Assembly: GCA_030426085.1 (NCBI GenBank) | Contig: JAUHYW010000026.1 | Span: 1 to 64,000 of the forward strand | Source: a bacterium | GTDB lineage: Bacteria; Myxococcota_A; Bradymonadia; UBA7976; UBA1532 | Direction: 5' to 3' | DNA length: 64,000 bases | In this document: in pieces, positions 39,829-49,556 of the stretch | How positions within the stretch are numbered: the stretch's first letter is position 1 | Layout: each line of letters starts with the position of its first letter | Translations under genes and position numbers: made by a program | The notes under the pieces: model-generated | What the model saw: only the letters and a program-made list of their open reading frames with translations | Databases searched by the model: none | What the model was told of the DNA's origin: nothing

Positions 39829-42800
39829 TCAGCGGCGGCGGCGCAGGGCGAGCAGACCGAGCAGGCCGAGCATCGCGATGGGCGCGGGCGCAGAGCCCTC
39901 GCCCGCGTCGCAGGCGCAGCCCTGGGTGCTGTCCCCGCCCCCGCCGAAGCTGCCGCCCCCGTCCGAGGCGGGGATCGTGCCCAGGTCGGGCCCGCTGGTG
40001 AGCGGGTTGCGGTCGGGCTCGCCCACCGCCGGCTCGCACTGCCGGGCCTCGGCGATGCGGCCGTCGATGGCGGTGCACTCAGCGCCGGGCAGCTCCTCGA
40101 AGGTGCCGTCGGGCAGCGCGCAGCAGGTGATGGCTTCACAGCGCTCGTCGCTGGGATCCCCGCCCCGGTCCTCACAGGCGGCCATCGACATGTAGCCGAT
40201 GCCTTCGGGCCAGACGCAGCAGACCTCGGCGCACATCGCCGGCGGCGCCTCGCGACCCATGACCGCCTCGCAGCGATCGATCGGCATGTTCTGCACGGTG
40301 CCGTCGGGCAGGGCGCAGCAGATCTCGTCGGCGCACCACTCGATGGGCGCCTCCTGGCCGTCCTGGGCGGCGCAGCTCTCGCGGTCGGTCTCGACCCGGC
40401 TGCCATCGGGCAGCGCGCAGCAGATGCCTTCGCACAGGGCGGGGTCGTCCTGACGCACGCCGCCGTTGCGCTCGCACTCGATGGCGCTGACCGTCACGAA
40501 GCGGCCCTCGATGTCGCAGCAGACCTCTTCGCACAGGTCGGGCTCGGCGGGCATGCCCCGGGCCGCCTCGCACTCCAGCGGGGGCAGCGTGGCGGCGGTG
40601 CCGTCGGGCAGCAGGCAGCAGACCGGCTCTTCGCACCACTCGATGGGCACCGGGCGCCCCTGCTCGGCCTCGCACGCCTCGGCGGTGGTCTCGACCGCCT
40701 CGTCGCCGATCTGGCAGCAGATGCGATCACACACGTCGGCCGGCGCCTCGGCGCCCTCGTTGCGGGCGCACCAGCCGGCGCTCTGGGTCACGGCGGTGCC
40801 GTCGGGCAGCGCGCAGCACACCTCGCGGCACATCTCGCCGGCCACCTCGACCCCGCCCTCGGCCCGGCAGGTCTCGAGCGACGTGGTGAGGGTCGTGCCG
40901 TCGCGGAACTGGCAGCAGATGGGTTCCTCGCACCACATGGGATCGGCCGGCTGGCCGCCGGTGGCTTCGCAGTCGGCGGCGCTGGTGATCCGGGCGTTGC
41001 CCTCGGGGTCGACGCAGCAGACCTCTTCGCACAGCTCGACCGGCGCCGGCTCGCCCTCGCAGTCGCCCGCGGGGCCCACGTGGCCCTGGCCGTCGGCGTC
41101 GAGGCAGCACACCTCTTCGCACAGCGCGGCGCCCACCGGATCACCCTGGCACTGGCCGACCGGCGTCACCTGGTAGCCCTCGGGCCCGTGGCAGCAGACG
41201 TTCTCGCAGATCTCGACGTCGACCGGCTGACCGTCGGCGGCCTCGCAGGCGCCGGCCGGCACGGTGACCACCGATCCGTCGGGCTGCTGGCAGCACACAT
41301 CGGGCGGCGGCCCGTCGCCGCAGCGGTCGAGCGAGACCACCTGCCCCCGGAGGAGGCACTCGTCGGCGTGCAGCATCTGCACCGACCCATCGCGCAGCGC
41401 GCAGCAGACGTCGGGGCAGCACAGCTCGTGATCCACCTGGATGCCGCCGGCGAGGCGGCACTGATCGGCGCTGGTCAGGATCTGCACCTCGCAGACCTGG
41501 CAGCAGACGTCGTCGCCCACCGGCGGATCGTCGTCGCAGGCGTCGCCGATGCCATCGCCGTCGCTGTCGATCTGATCCGGGTTGGGATCGGTCGCGCAGT
41601 TGTCCTCGGTGTCGCAGATGCCATCACCGTCGGTGTCGATGCAGCCGCCGCCCACCGAGCGGGCCAGGATCAGGATGGCATACGCCTGGGACGCGCACTC
41701 ATTCCACACCTGCCCGTTGGCCGGGGTGAAGAGGCCGGCGGCGTCCTGGTTGTCGAGCAGCGTCCGGGCGAGGTCGAAGTACCACCGGGGCTGCTCGTCG
41801 GGGTCGGCGTAGTAGCCGGGGCCCTCGGGGCCGAAGGTCGCCGCGCGGGGGCTCACCGCCGGGTCGAGGTGCAGGTCGCGGTCGGCGAAGGCCGGCGGAT
41901 CGGCCGGGGGCAGCGTGCCGATGTCATCCGGGCCGATGTTGCCCGGATCGGTCGGCACCCCGCTGGCTTCGATGTAGCTCATCGCCTTCTCGAAGGCCCA
42001 CATGTAGTAATACTGCGACTGGCTCCAGTTCCCGTGGGCGGTGAACTGGCTGTACTGGTAGCGGTGATACAGCCAGCGCAGGTAGCCCTGCACCTCGGGG
42101 TCGTTGTGGCTGGCCCCGCCGGCGAGCTGGCTCCACACGCCAGAGGCCGTCTGCTGCAGGCTGCTGGCGTTGCCCACGTTGTAGCCGTGGCCCCGCTCGT
42201 CGGGGGTGAGCCCGTCGGCCTGACCGTTGGCCACGTAGGCGTTGCGCGCGTTGAGCGTCAGCGCGTCGACCGTCGCCAGCCGGGCCACATCGCCGTTGCC
42301 CAGGTATACCCCGCGGGCCGCGGCCAGGCCGGCCATGACGAGCTGGGTGGTCGACGAGTCGCGGCACGAGCCGTCGGTGTAGCACCAGTAGCCGTGGGCC
42401 CCCTGGTTGGGGGCGATGCGATCGACGATCTTGTTGATGGCGCTGATCGCGCCCGCCTGATCGGGCCCGCCGGTGCGGTAGTACAGCGACGTCGCCATCA
42501 GATCGGCGCCGTCCTGATAGGCCTGGAAGTCATTGGGATCCGAGGCGGCGACCCGGTTGATGATGTAGGCCAGGGCGGCGTCCATCCGGGCTTGATCGAC
42601 GGCGTTGGCGTCGGCGTAGCCCTGGCTGAGCGCGTTCTGGTTGGCGTCGGCCCGCTTCTCGAGCAGGGCCAGGGCGATGAGCCCGGTGCCGTCGCCGTGG
42701 CCCGCCGGGGGGCAGCCGTTGTCGAACCACCCCTCGTTGTCGGCGTAGTCGAGGCCCCGGTCGATGGCCGTGGCCACGTCGGTGCTGAAGTTCGTGATCT

Positions 42801-42882
42801 GGGCGGCGGCCGGCGCCGGCGCCAGGGTGAGAGCCAGCGCCCCCAGCCCGAGCGCGGCGGCGGTCCGTAGCGGTCTCTTCAT
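39829..42882 (-). CDS. surface protein: toroid-like domain, TSP3, 15 Cys-rich repeats, MYXO-CTERM-like tail
   Basis: 1017 aa. Signal peptide to about residue 28. Residues about 35-400 look like an alpha/alpha toroid of the terpene cyclase/prenyltransferase type (GLDYADNEGWFD, DSSTTQLVMAGL, YYMWAFEKAM); no DxDD or QW catalytic motif, so probably non-enzymatic. Two TSP3-like units follow (DTDGDGICDTEDNC). Residues about 465-960 are 15 repeats of about 33 aa, each [V/I]-C-C, then P-D-G, one Cys and a closing Cys-Glu-Glu. The end has a Gly/Ser linker, Cys-Ala-Cys, helix IAMLGLLGLLAL and RRRR, a myxosortase-type tail. ATG 42882 follows GGGAGA. Confidence 0.8.
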   Translation of the reverse strand: MKRPLRTAAALGLGALALTLAPAPAAAQITNFSTDVATAIDRGLDYADNEGWFDNGCPPAGHGDGTGLIALALLEKRADANQNALSQGYADANAVDQARMDAALAYIINRVAASDPNDFQAYQDGADLMATSLYYRTGGPDQAGAISAINKIVDRIAPNQGAHGYWCYTDGSCRDSSTTQLVMAGLAAARGVYLGNGDVARLATVDALTLNARNAYVANGQADGLTPDERGHGYNVGNASSLQQTASGVWSQLAGGASHNDPEVQGYLRWLYHRYQYSQFTAHGNWSQSQYYYMWAFEKAMSYIEASGVPTDPGNIGPDDIGTLPPADPPAFADRDLHLDPAVSPRAATFGPEGPGYYADPDEQPRWYFDLARTLLDNQDAAGLFTPANGQVWNECASQAYAILILARSVGGGCIDTDGDGICDTEDNCATDPNPDQIDSDGDGIGDACDDDPPVGDDVCCQVCEVQILTSADQCRLAGGIQVDHELCCPDVCCALRDGSVQMLHADECLLRGQVVSLDRCGDGPPPDVCCQQPDGSVVTVPAGACEAADGQPVDVEICENVCCHGPEGYQVTPVGQCQGDPVGAALCEEVCCLDADGQGHVGPAGDCEGEPAPVELCEEVCCVDPEGNARITSAADCEATGGQPADPMWCEEPICCQFRDGTTLTTSLETCRAEGGVEVAGEMCREVCCALPDGTAVTQSAGWCARNEGAEAPADVCDRICCQIGDEAVETTAEACEAEQGRPVPIEWCEEPVCCLLPDGTAATLPPLECEAARGMPAEPDLCEEVCCDIEGRFVTVSAIECERNGGVRQDDPALCEGICCALPDGSRVETDRESCAAQDGQEAPIEWCADEICCALPDGTVQNMPIDRCEAVMGREAPPAMCAEVCCVWPEGIGYMSMAACEDRGGDPSDERCEAITCCALPDGTFEELPGAECTAIDGRIAEARQCEPAVGEPDRNPLTSGPDLGTIPASDGGGSFGGGGDSTQGCACDAGEGSAPAPIAMLGLLGLLALRRRR

Positions 42883-43073
42883 GGTGTCTCCCCATCGGTC
42901 GAGCATCACCCGCTGGATAGGACATATACGAGCAATACGAATTATTAGAAGCACGCCCCCTCTTCAACCGCGAAGGATATAGAAGCTCGGCGTGCGGTAC
43001 AAGTACCCATTGCACGTCGACGGGCTGCTCTTTTTCGGATGCGGGCTTTCTCTGGGGGCCGCCGGGGGCGCGC
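42883..43073. promoter_or_regulatory. AT-richer intergenic region upstream of the 42882 gene
   Basis: The stretch 42915-42985 is far richer in A/T than anything nearby (for example ATACGAATTATTAG). Read on the minus strand it lies 35-100 bases before the start at 42882 and contains TATATG, a possible -10 element. A promoter for the repeat protein is the likely content. No gene seen. Confidence 0.35.
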
Positions 43074-43994
43074 TCAGAAGCGCTCGGAGGGGTTCTCGGC
43101 GACCCGCTCGGCGACGCCGATGCGGCCGTTGGGGCGGGCGAAGTAGAGCAGGTAGCGGTCGCCCAGGCGGGCGTTGCTCGGGGCGAACTCGCTCGCGTCG
43201 CCGCCCAGCGCCGGGTCGAAGGGCCAGTTCGACCACGCCACCCCGTCGAACGAGGCGGCGAAGGCCACGTCGGCGTCGCCCCCGCCGGGGCGGCCAGCGT
43301 AGACCATACGATACACCGCGCGCCCGGCGCCGGTGGTCGCCCGCCGGACCTCGGGCCCCAGCACGGCCGGCGGCGCCCAGACCTCGGGCAGCGGCGGCAC
43401 GCTCAGCGTCTCGACCGCGCCGGGGTCGTCCAGCGGCGCCCGCACGAAGGCGACGGCCTCGCCCTCGGCCCGGGTGGCGTAGATCCAGGCCCGACCGTCG
43501 ATCGACACGACGCTCGGCGAGTCGAAGGGCGCGCCGTCGCCCGCCAGCACCACCGCGGGCGTCGCGTCGGGCCGGTCGAGGTCGACCGCGACCACGTCCC
43601 CCGCCCGGATGGCGTACAGCGTGCCCTCGGCGACATACGGCGCCGTCAGCCCGGCCGGATCGGTCGCGACGGCGCGCAGCGCCCCGAAGGCGACGCCGTC
43701 ATCGCTCTCGGCCACCGCGATATGGCACGGCGCCTCGTCGGGGCAGACGCTCACGTACAGCTCGACCGCCCCGTCGACCACCCGGGCCATGGGATCACCG
43801 AACCGGGTGTCATCGGGCCGGGGCACCGGCTGGAGCGGGTCGCCCTCGGCGTCGAGCAGCCGCTCGTAGCCGGCGAAGCCCCGATCGGGCAGGTTCGAGC
43901 CGCCGTCCCCCGGGTCGCCGCCGGCGGCGCAGCCGAGCGCGAGCGCCGCGGCGAGCGCCCCGGCATGCCAGCGGGTGTGCGATCGACGGGCCAT
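43074..43994 (-). CDS. lipoprotein with five-bladed-propeller-like (glycosidase-like) fold
   Basis: 306 aa. Lipobox LALGC near residue 21. The rest is beta-rich with repeated (V/I)-x-x-S-D-D-G-V-x-F / SFDGVAW-type blades (AVAESDDGVAFGALRA, AASFDGVAWSNWPF), recalling GH32/GH43-like five-bladed propellers and related beta-fructosidase-like domains. Catalytic acids cannot be placed with confidence. It is the last of three genes in the FadL-like operon: its ATG overlaps the previous stop by one base. The product may assist the transporter above on the outer membrane. Confidence 0.65.
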   Translation of the reverse strand: MARRSHTRWHAGALAAALALGCAAGGDPGDGGSNLPDRGFAGYERLLDAEGDPLQPVPRPDDTRFGDPMARVVDGAVELYVSVCPDEAPCHIAVAESDDGVAFGALRAVATDPAGLTAPYVAEGTLYAIRAGDVVAVDLDRPDATPAVVLAGDGAPFDSPSVVSIDGRAWIYATRAEGEAVAFVRAPLDDPGAVETLSVPPLPEVWAPPAVLGPEVRRATTGAGRAVYRMVYAGRPGGGDADVAFAASFDGVAWSNWPFDPALGGDASEFAPSNARLGDRYLLYFARPNGRIGVAERVAENPSERF

Positions 43995-45310
43995 CAGAAG
44001 TCCAGCCCCAGCCCGGCGGTGACGCCGAAGGCCCAGCCCTCGGCGGTGAAGTCTCCGATGGGATCGGCCGGGTCGTCCTTGAGGTAGCGCCGGGGCAACA
44101 TGCGGATGACCTGGGCCCCGACGTCGAGCGACACCGGGTGGGGCAGCACGCCCGACGGATCGGCCACCGCCAGCCCCACCCCGAGCGCGCCGGCCACTTT
44201 GTCGCCGTCGACGTAGTTGGTCAGACCCGGCTGGTCCGGCGCGGGCGACGGCTCGTAGAAGCCGCCGGCCCGCAGGTCGAGCCGGCCCCACTCGCCGCCC
44301 GCGGCCCGCCACTCGAGCCCCACCCGGGGCACGAAGATGTCGTGGAACCCGGGGTCGATCGGCTCGGCGGGCAGGGGCAATTCGAATGACAGCGGCTTCA
44401 GATCCAGCTCGAGCTCGATCCGGGCGGTCGGCGTGGGGAAGCGGCTCCAATCGAGCCAGCCGATATCGGCCGAGAGCCGCCAGTCGCCGAGGTCGACCGC
44501 CCCCCCGAGGAAGACCTGCTGCGGCGAGTAGAGCGTCTGGTTGAGCGACCGCAGCAGGAACAGCCCCTCGGGGATGAGCGAGACCCCGGGCTGGGTGTCG
44601 ATGGAGCCGGTCACCCGGACGTGCAGGTCGAGCTTCAGCGAGAAGTCCTGCCGATAGCACGCCCCGACCCGCCAGCCGTCGCCGACGTACAGCGCGCCGG
44701 CGGTCAGGTAGCGCACCGAAGCCAGATCGACGTCGACCGCGCTGTCGAGCCGGGTCAGCTCGCTGTCGAAGAGGCCCACCTCGCCCTGGATGTCGAGCGT
44801 GCCGCCGGTATTGGCCAGATAGGTCAGCCCGGCGCCGATGAAGAGATCGTCGAGCGTCTCGACCGCGATGGACGAGCTGATCACGACCCGCTGCGGCCGG
44901 TTGTCCCACAGCACCCACCGCGGCTGACGCTCGGGCAGCGCCCGGATGCGGCTGACCCGCTCGTCGGGCAGGTGCAGGCCCAGCGAGAAGCCCACCCGCC
45001 GGCCGAAGAGCGCGCCGGGCAGCGCCACCCCGCCCTGGAAGCCGCGGGAGTCGTCCACGTTCTGGTCGCCGCCGCTCATGGTCAGCTTCGGGCGCACGAA
45101 GGCATAGCCCAGGTCGAGCCGCAGGTGCTCGGCGGCGGCGAGGCCGGCCGGGTTGTAGTAGTTGGCGGCGACGTCGGTGCTCGTGGCGGTCACCGCCCCG
45201 CCGAGGCCCACCGCCCGGGCGCCGTAGCCGAAGGCATCCAGCGGGTTGGCCGATGCCATCGATGGCACCATCAGCAACCCGGCGACGAGGGCGCTGGCCG
45301 CGCGCGTCAC
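43994..45310 (-). CDS. FadL/OmpP1-like outer-membrane transport protein
   Basis: 438 aa. Signal peptide to about residue 21, then the FadL hallmark NPLDAFGYGARAVGLGGAVTA and ANYYNPAGLA at the mature N-terminus (the NPA motif). The remainder is alternating amphipathic strands ending in Phe (GVTAGLGLDF), a 14-stranded barrel type that carries long-chain fatty acids or other hydrophobic compounds through the outer membrane. GTG 45310 overlaps the upstream stop (GTGA). It is a paralogue of the preceding gene, about 30% alike by eye, so the pair came from duplication. Confidence 0.8.
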   Translation of the reverse strand: MTRAASALVAGLLMVPSMASANPLDAFGYGARAVGLGGAVTATSTDVAANYYNPAGLAAAEHLRLDLGYAFVRPKLTMSGGDQNVDDSRGFQGGVALPGALFGRRVGFSLGLHLPDERVSRIRALPERQPRWVLWDNRPQRVVISSSIAVETLDDLFIGAGLTYLANTGGTLDIQGEVGLFDSELTRLDSAVDVDLASVRYLTAGALYVGDGWRVGACYRQDFSLKLDLHVRVTGSIDTQPGVSLIPEGLFLLRSLNQTLYSPQQVFLGGAVDLGDWRLSADIGWLDWSRFPTPTARIELELDLKPLSFELPLPAEPIDPGFHDIFVPRVGLEWRAAGGEWGRLDLRAGGFYEPSPAPDQPGLTNYVDGDKVAGALGVGLAVADPSGVLPHPVSLDVGAQVIRMLPRRYLKDDPADPIGDFTAEGWAFGVTAGLGLDF

Positions 45311-46575
45311 AGGTCGACCCCCAGCTCGATCACCCCGCCGACGATACGGCCTTCGTGCGCGTGCCGCCGAGGCATCTCTTCGGGGTCGTAGCCCGCCGCG
45401 GCGACGGCGTCCGGATCCTTGGTGTGGCGCCGGGATGCCATCTGTTGCCATTGCACCGCCAGATCGAGGTGCAGCCGATCCCAGCCCAGGCCGACGCCGA
45501 GGGCGACGGTGTGCCGGTCGCTGTCGAGCAGGCTGTGCAGCCCGGTCTGTTCGGGGGCCGGGCTGGGCGTGAAGCGATAGCCGGCGCGGGCGGCGAGGCC
45601 CAGATCCCATGCGGCGATGCGCGGGGTGTATTCGAGGCCGGCCCGCCATTCGAAGATGTCATCGAACCCCGGCTCGGGCTGGGTCGGGAAGTCTTCGGGC
45701 ACCGCGGTGTAGACGATGGGCACCGGGTAGTCGCTCCACCGGCTGAAGGCCCCGCCGACGGCGACCCGCAGCGCGTCGCGCCGCCACCCGATCTCGTAGC
45801 CCAGCGCGGCCGGGTCGTATTGGGCGACGCCCTCGACCTGGAGCGTCGGCACCGGCAGCGGGAACTGGTCCCCGAGATCGGCGTCGATCGGCAGGTAGAA
45901 CCGGGCCGCCGACTCGCCGCGCCAGGTGAGGCCGAGCGCGAGCTCACCGAGGCCGTTGACGGGCAGGCGCCCTTGCAGGCCGAAGACCGGGGCGTAATCG
46001 GCGACGAGCTGGTCCCGGGCCTGGGAGCCGATGCGGCCCTCGGCGTTGGGCGCGACGTCGATGGCCCCGTCGAGCGCCGACAGCGCGATGAACCCGGCCC
46101 CGATGGTCAGCCCGTCGATGATGCGCACCCCGATCGCCGCTTGCAGGCTGACGGTCTGGGCCCGGTTCTCGACGAGCACGAACTGCGGCGCGCCGGGCCG
46201 GGGGATGTCGGCGACGAGCACCGAGTTGGTGGGGATCACGAAGCCCCCGCCGAGGGCGATGCGCTCGGCGAGCGGGCCGCCGAGCGGCAGCGGCAGGTCG
46301 AAGCCGATGAGCGTCGCGGTGGCGTCCCGGGCGGCGTGTGACGCGCCGTCGAGGGTCAGGTCGAAGGTGGCGTACTGGTAGCCGACGGCGACCCCCGGCG
46401 CGGCCTCGAACGCCAGCCCGGCGGGGTTGGCATGCACCGCGCCGTGCCCCCGGGCGTCGCTGACCACCGCCCCGGCGAGCCCCTGGGCCCGGGCGCCGTA
46501 GCCGAACAGCTCGGGCGCGCTGGCGTGGGCCGCGGGCGTCAGGAGGGCGGCGGCGATGAACAGCGGGGCGCGCAT
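45307..46575 (-). CDS. FadL/OmpP1-like outer-membrane transport protein
   Basis: 422 aa. Signal peptide to about residue 19 (PAAHASA), mature start PELFGYGARAQGLAGAVVSD and VHANPAGLAFEA with the NPA motif, then beta-barrel strands to a terminal Leu (VIELGVDL). Conserved blocks PGFDDIFEWRAGLEY and RFTPSPAPEQTGL are shared with the following paralogue, confirming the kinship. ATG 46575 has no clear ribosome binding site. It is the first of three coupled genes, about 100 bp downstream of the HTH regulator, which could control the operon. Confidence 0.8.
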   Translation of the reverse strand: MRAPLFIAAALLTPAAHASAPELFGYGARAQGLAGAVVSDARGHGAVHANPAGLAFEAAPGVAVGYQYATFDLTLDGASHAARDATATLIGFDLPLPLGGPLAERIALGGGFVIPTNSVLVADIPRPGAPQFVLVENRAQTVSLQAAIGVRIIDGLTIGAGFIALSALDGAIDVAPNAEGRIGSQARDQLVADYAPVFGLQGRLPVNGLGELALGLTWRGESAARFYLPIDADLGDQFPLPVPTLQVEGVAQYDPAALGYEIGWRRDALRVAVGGAFSRWSDYPVPIVYTAVPEDFPTQPEPGFDDIFEWRAGLEYTPRIAAWDLGLAARAGYRFTPSPAPEQTGLHSLLDSDRHTVALGVGLGWDRLHLDLAVQWQQMASRRHTKDPDAVAAAGYDPEEMPRRHAHEGRIVGGVIELGVDL

Positions 46576-46675
46576 CGCGGGTGACGTACAGCGCGCGGCC
46601 GTCGGGGCGCAAGCGCAATCCGGCCGAGGCGGCGGGGAATGTCAGGAGGGACGGGGTGGGCGGGTCGTGGCCCGG

Positions 46676-46939
46676 TCAGCCCGGCTGCTCGTCGGGGACC
46701 TCTTCGAACAGCGCCTTGAGCGGCATGTCGAGCGCCCGGGCGATGGCGCAGAGCGAGCGCAGGCCCGGCTCCCGTTCACCCTTGAGGATGTAGGTCAGCC
46801 CGTTCTTCGACAGGCTGGTGAGGCGGGCGAAGGTGTTCTTGCTGATGCCCAGCTCTTCGCGGCGGTGCTCGATCCAGAAGACCAGCCTGCGGGTGGCTTC
46901 GTGCACGTCTTCGTTCAGCACTTCGGGCAGCACGAACAT
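46676..46939 (-). CDS. XRE-type helix-turn-helix regulator
   Basis: 87 aa. An XRE/Cro HTH occupies residues about 18-75: LVFWIEHRREELGISKNTFA, LTSLSKNGLTYI for helices 2-3, then EREPGLRSLCAIARAL and the family's closing LF-E-E. No effector domain, so a simple repressor. Start is uncertain: ATG 46939 gives the usual short N-terminus, while an in-frame ATG at 46987 would add 16 residues; neither has a good ribosome binding site. It is divergent from the 47067 gene and upstream of the FadL-like operon; either may be a target. Confidence 0.75.
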   Translation of the reverse strand: MFVLPEVLNEDVHEATRRLVFWIEHRREELGISKNTFARLTSLSKNGLTYILKGEREPGLRSLCAIARALDMPLKALFEEVPDEQPG

Positions 46940-46981
46940 GCGCGCCGAGTAGCACGCTCCACCGCGCACGCCCAGGCGAAC

Positions 46982-47003
46982 GATCATGTTCACGATGTTG
47001 ATC
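46982..47003. promoter_or_regulatory. inverted repeat between divergent HTH and 47067 genes
   Basis: GATCA (46982-46986) and TGATC (46999-47003) form a 5-bp dyad with a 12-bp spacer; a second small dyad TGCG/CGCA lies at 47011-47023. This intergenic region is also AT-richer. An operator for the neighbouring HTH protein is possible. Confidence 0.3.
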
Positions 47004-47066
47004 ACAGTTGTGCGTAATGCGCATGATGAGCGCCCCGGCGTTCTCGCCGCCGAGAGAGGAGACCCC

Positions 47067-47504
47067 ATGCCGCCGCTCGCCCGCGCCTCGATCGCGCTCA
47101 CCCGAGCCCAGCTCTGCGCCCTCGCCCGGGTGGGGCGAGAGCTGGGCGGGCCCATCCTCGACCTCTGGCCCGACGCGCGCGCCCGCAGCGCCATCGTGCA
47201 GGCGCTGTATGCCATCGAAGACGCCGCCGCGGGCGTCGGCGCGCCGGACCCGCTCGAGATCGATCTGGCGCACCTCGGCTCGGTGATCGGCGACATCCGG
47301 TCGGATGACTGCGCCGCGGCGATCCGAGCGCGGGCGCGGGCGCTGCTGACCACCGCGCTGCTGTGGCGGGCGCTGGAGGATCTGCCCGACGCCGCCGGGC
47401 TGCTCGACGTGACCCGCGTCGACCGCGAGCCGTGGCGGGCGGACGCGCGGCGGACGCTGGCGGCTCACGGCGTCGCGGTGGCGCTGCCCGGCGAGCGAGA
47501 GTGA
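47067..47504 (+). CDS. hypothetical helical protein
   Basis: 145 aa, no signal peptide or membrane helix. It is mostly helical, Ala/Arg-rich, with TRAQLCALARVGRELG and ARARALLTTALLWRAL; no family recognised. ATG 47067 has GAGAGGAGA four bases upstream, a strong site; the longer frame from 46986 is not needed. The last 15 codons and the stop region recur, altered, at 51739-51812. It is divergent from the HTH gene. Confidence 0.6.
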   Translation: MPPLARASIALTRAQLCALARVGRELGGPILDLWPDARARSAIVQALYAIEDAAAGVGAPDPLEIDLAHLGSVIGDIRSDDCAAAIRARARALLTTALLWRALEDLPDAAGLLDVTRVDREPWRADARRTLAAHGVAVALPGERE

Positions 47505-47522
47505 CCCGCGGGGCGTCGGAGG

Positions 47523-47537
47523 CGCGCGGATCGCGCG
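47523..47537. terminator. possible bidirectional hairpin between convergent genes
   Basis: CGCGCG-GAT-CGCGCG (6-bp stem) lies in the 55-bp gap between the convergent genes ending at 47504 and 47560. No T-run. Weak evidence. Confidence 0.25.
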
Positions 47538-47559
47538 ACCGCCCGCCCGTCGTCGACCG

Positions 47560-48033
47560 TCAGCGGCTGAAGAGCTGCACGACCAGCGCCTCGCCGGTCC
47601 AGACCGCCCAACCTCCACCCCAGCGGATGTTCAGGAACGGCTCGACCCCGTACACCGGCCCTTCGACGGTCGTGGCCGACGCGGGCAGAACCGGGCGCAG
47701 CCGCGGGTCGATGGCGATCGTGCGCGCGGGCCCCGCCTCGCCCAGCCGAGGCCTCAGGGATGCCCAGGCTTCATCGCTCATCGGGAACCGGGCCAGCAGC
47801 ATCAGATCGGTCGGCCCGGGCACCACGCTCGGCTTGCCGCGGGGCACGGCGACCCAGGCGCCGACCCGGATCGCGTCGGGCAGGGTGATGTGGCGCCTCA
47901 GGAGGTCGAGATCGTGCCGGATGGTCAAGGGCTGCGCTCCGGTCTGTCGGGGTGGGTCCGCGTCCGCCTCGTCGCGGGGGCTGCAGCCGACGCCGAGCGC
48001 GGCCGAGAGTGCGAGCACGAGCGCGCGCCTCAT
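47560..48033 (-). CDS. small lipoprotein coupled to the DUF4157 protein
   Basis: 157 aa. Lipobox GVGC at about residue 17, then a compact alpha/beta domain ([46 protein letters not shown]) I do not recognise. Its ATG overlaps the stop of the DUF4157 gene by ATGA, so the two proteins are made together; it could be an immunity or anchoring partner, by analogy with toxin-immunity pairs. That role is a guess from context. Confidence 0.65.
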   Translation of the reverse strand: MRRALVLALSAALGVGCSPRDEADADPPRQTGAQPLTIRHDLDLLRRHITLPDAIRVGAWVAVPRGKPSVVPGPTDLMLLARFPMSDEAWASLRPRLGEAGPARTIAIDPRLRPVLPASATTVEGPVYGVEPFLNIRWGGGWAVWTGEALVVQLFSR

Positions 48034-49556
48034 CGGGCGGCGGCCCGCCCGCGGCTGTCAGCGGGCTGGCGGGTCGGACCCGACCGATCGACGTCGAGCC
48101 CGTCGACCCCCGGCGCACGGCGCGCGGGGCCGAGGTCCGTCTCGAACTCGAAGCCTCGCTCCAAGGTCGCCACCTGAAGGAACTCGTGCCCCAGGCCGGT
48201 GATCTCGAAGCGCCCGTTGTCGTCGTCCGGAATCCCGCTGGCGATGTCGGCCTGTCCCGGGTTGAAGTTGTACATGTCTTCCATGTGCAGCGTGAGGTCG
48301 ACCTCGAATCGCCGGATGTAGGCGACCGAAGCTTCGGCTTCCCCTTCTGCCTCGCCCGCGGCACGTGCCCGGCGCGGGGCTTCCTCCACTTCGACCGTCA
48401 CATCCAGCTCGCTCCAGATGGAGTGCCCGCCGATGGCTTTCTGCCAGTTCTCGGTCGCCGGATAGGGATAGCGCCCATCACTGCCCACGCCGACGGGATC
48501 GGTGCGCAGTCGGAAGGTCCAGGTGCCGGCGCGCGGGGTCGAACCCATGAGGCCATCGTGATACTCGACGGCCGCGAAGCGCGCGTCTTCGAGGACGGAT
48601 TGCCAGACGCGCGCGCCGCTGCTGTCATCGTCGATGAATCGCTGGTAGTCGAACTCTCGCTGACGCCCCCCGCCGAAGAGGAAGTGTCGATAGGCCGATG
48701 TCCCATCCACCAGGTCGGGCCGCAACGCCTCGGCGACCTCGAGCTTGGCGAGCCACTTCAACCGCGCGAAGTGGTCGCCCATCGTCGGCTCCCGCCGCCG
48801 GCTCTCGTCCACGTTGCCGCTCCCGTCATCGAGGAAGCCGTGGTCGTGCGCGATCTCGGGCGCCTCCCCGTCGTGCTCGATGTAGTCGGCGTAGGTCGAC
48901 GTCGGGAAGCTATGAGGGGTGTCTTCGTCGCGCTTCTCGTGCTGTTCTCGGGCTTCGTCGCCGACATCGAATTGCACCGACCGGGCTTGCACGCCCGCGG
49001 CGCCCGACCCGGAGCCGGCGAAGCCGTCCAACAAGGCCTCGGCGCTCTCGCCCGCGACGACCCGATCGGCCACGGCGTCCGCATGCTGCTCGTAGCGATC
49101 GCCAGCCTCCCCGACCCCGCCCGCGAGCTGGACGCCACCTCGCTGCTGTACGATGTGCGCCGCTTCGTGTGCCGACGTATGCAGATCGGGTGCCCGGGCG
49201 AACGCGACGTCACTGCCGCTCGCGTAGGCCTCGGCGCCCATGCGCCCGGCAGCGACCGCGGCCGGGCCGCCGACATGGGCTCGGATCCCGCTGACATCGT
49301 GGCGCCCGAACGCGCGCTGAATGGCCCTCCCGAAAGGCAATGGGTGGCCCGCGCCCTGCAGGCCGCCGCGCGCCGCCTCGTGGGTGCCCGCCGCGTCGAG
49401 ATCGCCAGCCCCGGCGGCCGCTCGCTTGACGTCGCGCGCCTGAGCCCGCCGACTCATGGCCGACATCCTCCTGAGCTGTAAGGGCGCCTCCCCCCGATCG
49501 TGCACGGTCTCGGCCCGGCGGCCACTCGCGGAGGTCGTTCGATGATCGCGATTCAT
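48030..49556 (-). CDS. DUF4157 (eCIS core-like) protein
   Basis: 508 aa. Residues about 70-200 match DUF4157, the zincin-like domain common in extracellular contractile injection system (eCIS) cargo: [46 protein letters not shown] with the HExxH-type site altered to H-E-A-A-H, and [15 protein letters not shown]. The C-terminal 300 residues are a different, unrecognised domain with [14 protein letters not shown] and [11 protein letters not shown]. Such proteins are often toxins or secreted enzymes with a variable tail. No eCIS structural gene lies in the window. ATG 49556 is chosen; MSAMSRR about 30 residues later is an alternative. Confidence 0.75.
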   Translation of the reverse strand: MNRDHRTTSASGRRAETVHDRGEAPLQLRRMSAMSRRAQARDVKRAAAGAGDLDAAGTHEAARGGLQGAGHPLPFGRAIQRAFGRHDVSGIRAHVGGPAAVAAGRMGAEAYASGSDVAFARAPDLHTSAHEAAHIVQQRGGVQLAGGVGEAGDRYEQHADAVADRVVAGESAEALLDGFAGSGSGAAGVQARSVQFDVGDEAREQHEKRDEDTPHSFPTSTYADYIEHDGEAPEIAHDHGFLDDGSGNVDESRRREPTMGDHFARLKWLAKLEVAEALRPDLVDGTSAYRHFLFGGGRQREFDYQRFIDDDSSGARVWQSVLEDARFAAVEYHDGLMGSTPRAGTWTFRLRTDPVGVGSDGRYPYPATENWQKAIGGHSIWSELDVTVEVEEAPRRARAAGEAEGEAEASVAYIRRFEVDLTLHMEDMYNFNPGQADIASGIPDDDNGRFEITGLGHEFLQVATLERGFEFETDLGPARRAPGVDGLDVDRSGPTRQPADSRGRAAAR

